The notes beneath the pieces were generated by a model, which was not told the origin of the DNA, did not search any database, and saw only the letters and a list, made by a program, of their open reading frames with translations. A program made the position numbers and the translations under genes. From Deltaproteobacteria bacterium (GTDB lineage Bacteria > Myxococcota_A > Polyangia > GCA-2747355 > JADLHG01): DNA of 64,000 nt. How positions within the stretch are numbered: position 1 is the first letter of the stretch; every line of letters starts with the position of its first letter. The DNA is taken from positions 310,001 to 374,000 of the forward strand of contig JADLHG010000031.1 of assembly GCA_020848905.1 (NCBI GenBank). The letters are read 5' to 3'. Shown one piece after another: positions 8,040-16,000 of the stretch.

Positions 8040-9548
8040 TTAGCGCGGCCCCGGGCCCGTCACGACAGTCGCGGGGATGCTGAAGACCTCGGACGACTTC
8101 CAGTACGAGAAGTCCTCCGCGTCCTCGGCAAGCCCACCGACCACGAGCAGTTTCTCCCCGTCGCCGAGCAGGGTCGCCGCAAACGCCGTGCGGCCCACGC
8201 TCATCGGGGCCCCCATCGACCAGGCGTTCTTCGCCACGTCGAAGACGTGCACGGCCTTGGCGCCGATGGAGAAGGAGGGCAAGCTCCCGAGCTCCTCGGC
8301 GGACGCCCCACCCATGGCCATCACGCGGCCGCCCTTGAGCACCGCGAGCTCGAGCGACGGATAGGTGTGGCCCTCGGGCCCGTCCACCGCGGCCCAGGAA
8401 TCCGACCGCGCGTCGTAGATCTCCGCGCCCGAGGCGCCATCGCGGACGCCCTCGGTGCTGAGCGTCTCACCACCGAAGACGAACACCCGTCCATCTGGAA
8501 GGGCCACGGTCTTGTGGAAGACCCGCGGCGTCTTGAGCGAGGCGACGCTCATCCACTCGTTCGTCGTCGGATCGTAGATCTCCGCCTTTCCTGTCGGCGT
8601 GCCGGACTCCGTGATCGCGCCACCCACCACGAGCACGCGCCCGTCGGCTAGCACCGTCGCGGTGTGCCCGTAGCGCGCGGTGGCGAGGGGAGCCGCGCTC
8701 GACCAGGCGCCCACCCCGCCACGCGGGTCGTAGACCTCGGCCGAGGCGAGCGGCTTGCCGCGGCGGTAGGTGCCCATCGCGGCCCCGCCCATCACCACCA
8801 CACGTCCGTCGGAGAGACGGGTCGCCGTGTGGTAAGAGCGCGCCACGCTGAGCGCCCCCGCGGCCGCCCAGCGCTGCTCGGCGGGCTGGTAGCGCTCCGC
8901 GTTCTTCACGTAGCCGGAGATGTTCTCGCCGCCCACGGCGAGCACCGAGCCGTCGGCGAGCGCGGTCAGGGTGTGATGCGCGCGAGCCGTGGCGAGGAAC
9001 TGCTTCGCCGCGGTCCAGGTCTTGGCGGTGGGATCGTAGAGAGCGGCCTTCTTGCTGTAGTAGGGCCAGTCGATGGCGTTGCTGCCACCGGCGGCCAGCA
9101 CGCGGCCGTCTTCGAGGCGGGCCACGGCGAGGTCGCTCACCGGCTCGACGTAGTCGCCCACGGCGTCCCAGGCGCCCGTGGTCTGCGCCGCCGGCGCCGG
9201 AGCGCAGCGGAGGAGCCACGAGTGCATCCAGCCCTCTTGCACCTGGGTCTTACCCGCTAGCGTGAAGAGCACCGGCCGCCAGACGGAGACGGCGTCCTTC
9301 TTCGGGTTGCCCTCGACGGTCACCTCACCCGTGAACTGCCGCAGCACGCTGAAGTTCGTGCTTGGCCCCTTGCGGACGTTGGCCGTCTTGATCGTCTGGT
9401 ACGGTCCGGTGGGACAGGCGCTGAGGTCCTCGACGTACATCCCTCGGACCCCCGCCTCGTCCTCCGGCGAGCTCCCGCACCCCGCCGGAAAGACGGTGCA
9501 CGGTGCCGCCAGCACGAGCCAGCGCAGCAACGACTTCATAGTTGACAT
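8040..9548 (-). CDS. Kelch-repeat lipoprotein with SH3-like N-terminal domain
   Basis: A 502-residue exported lipoprotein with lipobox FPAGC at Cys24. Residues about 45-110 contain a bacterial SH3-like segment (TANVRKGPSTNFSVLRQF). From about 125 to 495 there are seven kelch units, each with a DGRV-type strand ending in GG (for example EDGRVLAAGG, ADGSVLAVGG, SDGRVVVMGG, ADGRVLVVGG, PDGRVFVFGG). Seven units make one complete beta-propeller. A good ribosome site (GGAGAT) lies about 8 bp before the start. Propellers of this kind bind proteins or glycans; no catalytic site is visible. The following gene encodes the secreted metzincin-like protease, so the propeller may hold or direct that protease or its substrate (inference). 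Confidence 0.82.
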   Translation of the reverse strand: MSTMKSLLRWLVLAAPCTVFPAGCGSSPEDEAGVRGMYVEDLSACPTGPYQTIKTANVRKGPSTNFSVLRQFTGEVTVEGNPKKDAVSVWRPVLFTLAGKTQVQEGWMHSWLLRCAPAPAAQTTGAWDAVGDYVEPVSDLAVARLEDGRVLAAGGSNAIDWPYYSKKAALYDPTAKTWTAAKQFLATARAHHTLTALADGSVLAVGGENISGYVKNAERYQPAEQRWAAAGALSVARSYHTATRLSDGRVVVMGGAAMGTYRRGKPLASAEVYDPRGGVGAWSSAAPLATARYGHTATVLADGRVLVVGGAITESGTPTGKAEIYDPTTNEWMSVASLKTPRVFHKTVALPDGRVFVFGGETLSTEGVRDGASGAEIYDARSDSWAAVDGPEGHTYPSLELAVLKGGRVMAMGGASAEELGSLPSFSIGAKAVHVFDVAKNAWSMGAPMSVGRTAFAATLLGDGEKLLVVGGLAEDAEDFSYWKSSEVFSIPATVVTGPGPR

Positions 9549-10011
9549 GGCGCATCTCCTTCCATAGCCCGCTCATGCCCCGGCCCCGCCGCGGCACCAA
9601 CAAGCGACCAAGCCACCCAACGGGCGCTCGCCTCACGGTTTCGACTTGGTCCCCGAGATACACGTCTCGCGTGACTCATTCGCGCGGCGTCTCGACGCGG
9701 AGCCCAAATCGACCAAATTCATGTCTCGCGACGCGCCCTGTGCATCTCACAGGCCAAACGACGTGTGGCCCGCGAGCGTTGGAGATGGCGGATCACGTGG
9801 ACGAAATTGGCGTGTCCGGTCGGGTCACCCAACGACCGCTGTTCCGTGGATGCGGAAGACCATCGACAGGCACCCTCGAAATCGAGGAGCTAGGATCTCC
9901 TACCGATTGTGGAGGTCTTCGACGAACGCCTGGCCTTCCGCGCCCAGCCAGGACGTTGACAGCCGGGGCTTCCGTCCCCCATTCTTCCTCCTCCTCTGAA
10001 TGGGAGTTTCC
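9549..10011. other. Intergenic region upstream of kelch and TetR genes
   Basis: About 460 bp without a convincing gene; reading frames across it have no domain, ribosome site or family resemblance. It must hold the promoters of the kelch operon (leftward) and the TetR gene (rightward). Visible small palindromes are CCTGTG/CACAGG at 9737-9753, CCTCG/CGAGG at 9874-9887 and TAGGATCTCCTA at 9891-9902. The last lies about 110 bp before the TetR start and could be its operator. I found no strong sigma-70 boxes. Confidence 0.35.
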
Positions 10012-10665
10012 GTGGCCGGACGCAAGGACAGTGGACGCAAGGCGCCGGATTCGACCAAGAGCGCCATCCTGAGGGCCGCGCGGCAGCACTTCGCGCGGCG
10101 CGGCTATCACGCCACCTCCATCCGCGACATCGCCGGGGAGGTGGGGATCGACGTGAAGACGCTCTACTACCACTGGCAATCGAAGCAGACGCTCTTCGAG
10201 GCGGCGCTGGCCGACGTGCAGCGGTCGTTCGAGGAGTCGCTGCGGCAGTGGTTCGCGGAGACGTCGGAGCTCGGCCTGCGCGAGAGCGTCTTCGGCCTGC
10301 TCGACCGCCTGGTCCCCTTCCTCCTCGCGGAGGAGGCGGCCGTCGCGCGCATCACCCTCTTCTCGATGGTGGACTTCGGTATCGACGGCGCCGTCTGGGA
10401 CGTGCACTACATGCCGACCTTCATCAACACGCTGCGCAAGTTCGTGCAGAAGCGCACGGGGATCAAGAGTCTGCCGAAGGACTTCGACCTGCTCGTGATC
10501 AACGTGATGAGCCTCATGACCACGCTCAGCTCGATGCGCGACTTCCAGGCCAAGCTGCACGTCGTGGCCCCCGATTCGCCGGCCTTCGTGGAGCTCATGC
10601 GGCAGTCGGCGCGTATGGCCGTCGAGCCCTACCTCTCTCTCCTCGAGCCGCGCACGCCGCAGTAG
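10012..10665 (+). CDS. TetR-family transcriptional regulator
   Basis: About 217 residues. An N-terminal helix-turn-helix at roughly residues 15-65 (AILRAARQHFARRGYHATSIRDIA, in two helices, then VGIDVKTLYYHWQSKQTLFEAAL) is typical of TetR repressors. The rest is an all-helical ligand-binding domain. The GTG at 10012 was chosen because GGGAG lies 5 bp upstream; an ATG at 10000 in the same frame has no ribosome site and would add four residues. No obvious target gene is adjacent: the kelch operon is divergent and about 450 bp away, and pbpC converges 7 bp downstream. The ligand is unknown. Confidence 0.88.
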   Translation: MAGRKDSGRKAPDSTKSAILRAARQHFARRGYHATSIRDIAGEVGIDVKTLYYHWQSKQTLFEAALADVQRSFEESLRQWFAETSELGLRESVFGLLDRLVPFLLAEEAAVARITLFSMVDFGIDGAVWDVHYMPTFINTLRKFVQKRTGIKSLPKDFDLLVINVMSLMTTLSSMRDFQAKLHVVAPDSPAFVELMRQSARMAVEPYLSLLEPRTPQ

Positions 10666-10672
10666 CGTCCGT

Positions 10673-13060
10673 TCAATCGACCGAGACGGTGACCGGGGCG
10701 CTCTTGCGTCCGTCGGGGAGCTGCGCCTGCACGCGGTGACGTCCGCTCTCGAGGCGCCAGCGCGCGCTGAAGGGGAAGGGGGCGCGCGCGACCGGACGGC
10801 CATCCACGAGCCAGGTGACCTCTCTCGCGGCGCCGTCGACGGTCGCCTCGAGCGGGAGGCTCTGGTAACGCCGGTCCAGGTCCGGGTCGAGGAAGTACCG
10901 GTCGCCCTCGACGGGGAACCGGATGCGCACCGTGGCGGCTCCTGCGGGAGCGGGGCAGTCGGGCGAGAAGAGCTCGGGCGGCACCGGGAGTCCTCGGGCG
11001 CTGGCCCACGCGCGGTAGGCCGGGGGGAAGACCAGCATCGGCCGCTCCTCGACCTGCGCGGGGGGGCAGGCCGGGCCGGCGCGCAGGCCGTTGCGGCGGT
11101 CGAGGCGCACGCGCTGGTGCATGGTGCAGCGGGACGTGGGCTCCGTGCCGGCGACGAAGTGCTCTTCGATGGACCCCGCGCACTCCGGGCCGGCCAGCGC
11201 GCCCGAGAGGGGACAGACCTGCGCGTGCCGCAGCCCGTCGGGGGCGGGGAAGGTCTCGGGTCGCTCGAGCTCGCGCATCGCGGCGGTCATGACCTCGGCG
11301 AAGAGCGGCCCGGCGCCGGTGATCCCCGAGACGGTCTGCATGCTCGTGCCGTCGAAGTTCCCCACCCAGACGCCGACGGTGACGCGGCCCGTGTAGCCCA
11401 CGGTCCAGTTGTCGCGGAAGTCCTTCGAGGTGCCCGTCTTGACGGCCACCGCGAAGGGGAGGGCGAGCGGCGTCTCGCGGCCGAAGGCCGGCAGGCGCGC
11501 GTGGGCGTCGGCGAGGATGTGCGAGACGAGGTACGCCACGCGGCGATCGAAGAGCTGACGGCTCGGCGTGGGGCCGGAGGTGCGCCACGCCCCCCCGGGG
11601 CTGCGCGACGCCGATACGAGGCGCAGGCCGACCGTGCGACCGCCGCGGGCGAGCGCGGCGTAGGCGGCCACGAGCTCCTGCAGGGTCACCTCGCCGTTGC
11701 CGAGGGTCAGGCCCAGCCCGTAGTAGCGGGCGGGCCGGGTGAGCGAGCGAAAGCCGGCCGCGCGCAGCCGCTCGAGGAGGCGGTGGACCCCCACGCGCTC
11801 GGCCAGCCGCACGGCGGGCACGTTGTACGAGCTCGCGAGCGCCACCCGCAGGCGCACCGGGCCGTGGAAGGTGTCGTCGTAGTTCCGCGGGGCGTAGTCC
11901 CCTTCGTCGGTGGCGAAGTGGACGGGGAGGTCCTCGAGGAGCGTGGCGGGGGTGAGCCGCTGCTCGAGCGCGAGAGCGTAGGTGAAGGGCTTGAGCGCCG
12001 AGCCCGGCTGACGGAGCGCGAGCGTGCCGTCGTTCTGTCCCCCGTCCTCGACATTGTGGAAGTCCGCGGACCCCACGTGGGCCAGCACCTCGCCGTTCAG
12101 GTTGTCCACCACCAGGACCGCCGCGTTCGTGACCCCGCGCCCGCGCAGGCGGTCCACGGTGCGGGCCACGGCGACCTCGGCGAAGCGCTGGAGCTCGAGG
12201 TCCAGCGTGGTCCGGAGCGTCTGGGTCCCCTCGGCGGCGTCGGGGAGGCGGAGGACTCGCTCGACGAAGTGCGGGGCCGAGAAGGGGCGGCGCGCCCGGT
12301 CGAGCTGGAGCGGCTCGGCGAGGGCGAGGCGCTGCTGCTCGGCGGTGATGCGCCCCTGCGCCCGCATCACGCCGAGGAGGTAGCGTTGCCGTCGGACCAG
12401 CCGGGGGAGGCCCTGGCGGAAGGGGTCGTAGCCCGCGGGGCTCCGCGGGAGCGCGGCGAGGAGCGCCGCCTCGGCCAGGCTGACCTGGCTAGCGGGCTTG
12501 TCGAAGTAGCGGCGCGCGGCAGCCTCCACGCCGAAGGTGCCGTTGCCGTAGGGGGCGCGGTTCAGGTACTGCCAGAGGATCTCGGGCTTGGACAGGCTGC
12601 GCTCGAGGCGCTGGGCCAAAACCAGCTGACGCAGCTTGCGCTTGAGCGACCGACGGGGGAGCGGCTCGTCGGTGAGGCGCACGAGCTGCATGGTGAGCGT
12701 GGAGGCCCCCGACGCCAGACGCCCCGCGCGGACGTTCAGCAGGAGAGACCGACCGAGCGCCAGCCAGTCCACGCCGGCGTGGCGGTAGAAGCGCTGGTCC
12801 TCGCCCGCCAGCGTGGCCTGCACGAGGTGCGGGGAGATCTGCGCCAGGGGGACCCAGCGCGCCCGCCCGTCCTCGCGGGAGAGCACCTCGCGCAGCACGC
12901 GCCCGCGTCGGTCGAGCACCTGCAAGGAGGTCAGGGCGTACGGGTCGAGCGCCCCGGGGGGCAGGCGGAGGTGCGCGGCCCACCCGACGACGCTCGCCGC
13001 CGGCGCGCCGACGACGAGCAGCAGCGTCAGGGCCAGGCGCCGCGCGGATCCGCGCGTCAC
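10673..13060 (-). CDS. pbpC: Penicillin-binding protein 1C, peptidoglycan glycosyltransferase/transpeptidase
   Basis: A 795-residue bifunctional cell-wall synthase. A membrane anchor lies at about residues 8-28. The GT51 glycosyltransferase domain follows, with the family motif GEDQRFYRHAG (catalytic Glu87). The transpeptidase domain has SALK at 354-357 (acylated Ser354), an SYN motif and KTG at 541-543. The last 100 residues form the BiPBP_C beta domain typical of PBP1C. The start is a GTG at 13060 that overlaps the TGA of the upstream alpha-2-macroglobulin gene (GTGA), which implies translational coupling. That pairing is well known in Proteobacteria, where the macroglobulin is thought to trap proteases after envelope breach while PBP1C repairs the wall. 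Confidence 0.93.
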   Translation of the reverse strand: MTRGSARRLALTLLLVVGAPAASVVGWAAHLRLPPGALDPYALTSLQVLDRRGRVLREVLSREDGRARWVPLAQISPHLVQATLAGEDQRFYRHAGVDWLALGRSLLLNVRAGRLASGASTLTMQLVRLTDEPLPRRSLKRKLRQLVLAQRLERSLSKPEILWQYLNRAPYGNGTFGVEAAARRYFDKPASQVSLAEAALLAALPRSPAGYDPFRQGLPRLVRRQRYLLGVMRAQGRITAEQQRLALAEPLQLDRARRPFSAPHFVERVLRLPDAAEGTQTLRTTLDLELQRFAEVAVARTVDRLRGRGVTNAAVLVVDNLNGEVLAHVGSADFHNVEDGGQNDGTLALRQPGSALKPFTYALALEQRLTPATLLEDLPVHFATDEGDYAPRNYDDTFHGPVRLRVALASSYNVPAVRLAERVGVHRLLERLRAAGFRSLTRPARYYGLGLTLGNGEVTLQELVAAYAALARGGRTVGLRLVSASRSPGGAWRTSGPTPSRQLFDRRVAYLVSHILADAHARLPAFGRETPLALPFAVAVKTGTSKDFRDNWTVGYTGRVTVGVWVGNFDGTSMQTVSGITGAGPLFAEVMTAAMRELERPETFPAPDGLRHAQVCPLSGALAGPECAGSIEEHFVAGTEPTSRCTMHQRVRLDRRNGLRAGPACPPAQVEERPMLVFPPAYRAWASARGLPVPPELFSPDCPAPAGAATVRIRFPVEGDRYFLDPDLDRRYQSLPLEATVDGAAREVTWLVDGRPVARAPFPFSARWRLESGRHRVQAQLPDGRKSAPVTVSVD

Positions 13061-16000
13061 CGCGCCCCTACCGTGAAGGTCGAGGTCCCCGTGCGGCCGA
13101 AGACCTCCGGCTCGTACATCTGCTCTGCGTGCGCGGGCGGCGTGACGTACGTCCCGGCCGTGGTCGCGCGCGCGAGATAGACGTAGGTGTAGACGCCGGG
13201 CTCGATGCTGTCGGCGAAGAGCTGCACGCGGTCGTCGCGGAGCTCCTGGTGGTAGAAGGGGGTCCACCAGGCGGAGTCCGAGCGGGGCCCGCCGTAGCGG
13301 GAGGCGTAGCCGTGGCTCAGGCCGCGGGCCAGGGACTGCGTCGCGTTCATCAGGCGGAAGTTCACCGCCTCGAGGCCCGCGGGGAGCGGGTCCTCCACCG
13401 CCACGAAGTGCATCTGTTGCGGGACCACGATCTTGAGGGTCACGCGCACGAGTTCCCCGGCCTTGACCTTGGTGACGGGCTCTCCCTCGGTCTTGTTGCG
13501 CAGCCAGGTGAAGCTCGACATGTCCTCGGGGACGCGGTGGTAGGTGCGCGTGACGAAGAACCCCTCGTCCCACGGCTCCTTGGGCAGCACGCTCCGCGCG
13601 TAACGCAGGCGCGCGCTGTAATAGAGGCGCCCCTGTCCCTCCTTGACGAAGGCCAGCGTGCCGCTCGCGCCGCCGAGGCGGGCCATCGGCAGCTCGGTCT
13701 GCTTCGCGCTGAGAGAACGACCGGAGAAGCGCTGTTCGAGCAGGACCCGCTCGCCGAGCACCACCTTGGCCAGAAAGGCCGGGGCCCCCTTCTCGCGCCG
13801 CTGGTAGTAGCTGTGGAGCCCCACGAGCGCGTAGACGGTCTCCTGGGTGTTCCGCCAGCGCCCCTCCTTGCGGGTCTCGAGCAGGTACTGCACGAGCTTG
13901 TCGACGAGCGGGTGCTCGGGCTGGTTCGCGAGCAGCGCGTCCAGCACCATGGCGGTGGAGCGCGTGTCGGAGTGGAAGAAGGGGGCGTAGCCGTCGCCCA
14001 GGTTCTCCTCCACCTTGGCCACGCGCGCCGTCTGGTGCACCTGGTTCACGAGCTCCTGGGTCAGCGTGGCGATGGCCTTCTGGTCGCTGCGCGCCTTGGC
14101 CATCGCCGAGAGGAGCAGCGCCTTGCCGAAGGCGGGGAGCTTGGCGCGGCCCTCGTAGCCGGTGGTGAGGTAGGCCGAGGGCTTCTGCCCGAGCTCCACG
14201 AGCACCTGGCTGGCGAAGGCCTTGACGGTGGCGAGCTGCCCCTCGGCCCCCTCGGGGGCGTCCTTGGGGAGCTGGGTGCGGAGCTGCTGGGTGAGGTAGC
14301 GCGTCGCGTTGGTCAGGACGCGCGGACTCACCCGGTGCCCGGCGCGCTTGGCCTGCAGGAGCCCCCACGCGGCGTACGCCGAGACCCACGGGTAGCTCTG
14401 GTGCGCCGACGGCCAGAAGGAGAAGCCGCCGTCCCAGCGCTGGAGCTGCTCGACCCGGGCGATCAGCTTGCCCACCAGCGGGTCCACCTCGGCGCTCGAC
14501 TTCAGCCCGTAGGCCAGCGAGAGCTCCTTGAGCAGCACGAGCGGCACCATGCGGCTCACCGTCTGCTCGAGGCACTCGAAGGGGTAGTCCATGAGGTACT
14601 CGACCCCACCGCGGAGCCCAACGAGCGCCGACGAAGAGAGCGAGACCTCGAGACCGCCGACGTCCTTGCGGATCCCTCCCGCGGGCACCACGCCCTCGGC
14701 CGCGGCGCTGTCGGTCGAGCCGAAGGTCGCGACGGCCTCCACCACCTGCGGGAGCTGCACGGGCCGCTTCAGCTCGACCGCGTCGCGATGGTCGCCGAGG
14801 GTGCTCGAGAACCGGAAGACCGCCTCGCCGGGGGAGGTGGCGGTGAAGCGGAAGCGGACCTCGCCCGCGCCCCCCTCCTCGACCGGGACCTGCTGACTCG
14901 AGCTGCCGACGAGGCGCGCCCCCCGCACCTGCGTGTCCACGCGCACGGAGCCGCTCTGCCGGGTGTGGTTGTGGACCACCACACCCGCCTCGATCGTGTC
15001 GCCCACCCGCAGCAGGCGCGGCAGCGTGGAAAGCATGAGCAGCGGTTTCGCCACCCGCACGGCTCCAGCGGCCGAGCCGAACTCGGAGGTCGCGGTCGCA
15101 GCCACGGCCATGATCCGGAAGGTGGTCAGGTTGTCGGGCAGCTTGAAGCGCACCTGCGCGCGTCCGTCGGCCCCGGTCACGACGGAGGGGTTGAAGTAGG
15201 GGGTGGAGACGAACTTGCTGCGCACGCCGCCGCGGTCGGCCTCTCCCTCGCCAGCCCCGCCGCCCCCCGCATTGCCCCCCTTCTCGCCGAAGAGGCGCCG
15301 GCTGATCAGGCGCAGCCGGCTCTCCGAGGTGCGCACCGACAGCCCGCGGTGGGCGTAGAAGACGTTCATCGGGCTCGGCGTGGCGTAGCCGACGAGGCTC
15401 AGCACGCCCTCGTCGGCGGCGATCACGGTGAGCTCGGCGCGGGCCGGCTTACCGCGGTGGTCGCGCACGTCGAGATCCACGGTGACCTCGTCTCCCGGTC
15501 GGTACTCGGGCCGTCCGGGCTTGACCGACACCTTCAGCTCCTTGCTCTCCTGGCTCACCACGAGCTTCGCGTAGCCGATGCGGAAGGCGGGCTTGCCCGG
15601 GTCGTCGTCCTCCTCAGAGCGCGTGCGTTTCCCCTTCCCCTGGTCGGGGGCGATGCGCCCCCGCACGAGCAGCAGCGAGACGAAGGCGTTCGGCACCAGC
15701 TCGGGCGTGATGGGGACCTCGATCCAGGTGGCCGTCTGCTCGATCTTGATCGGGCGGCGCAGGTGAATGCCGTTGCTCTCCACGGTGAAGAGCGCGTGCG
15801 CCCCGACGAAGGGGGCCTTGATGAGCACCCGCGCCACCTGGCCGAGCTTGTAGACCTTGCGGTCCGGCAGGAGCTCCACCTTCGACTCGTCCTCGCGCCT
15901 CCACGGGACGTAGTCCGGTCCCGTGACGTAGACGCCGAAGGAGGTCTTCAGGGGGTTGCCGCGGCCGTCCTTCCCCTCGAGGCGCAGCACGTAGTAGCCC

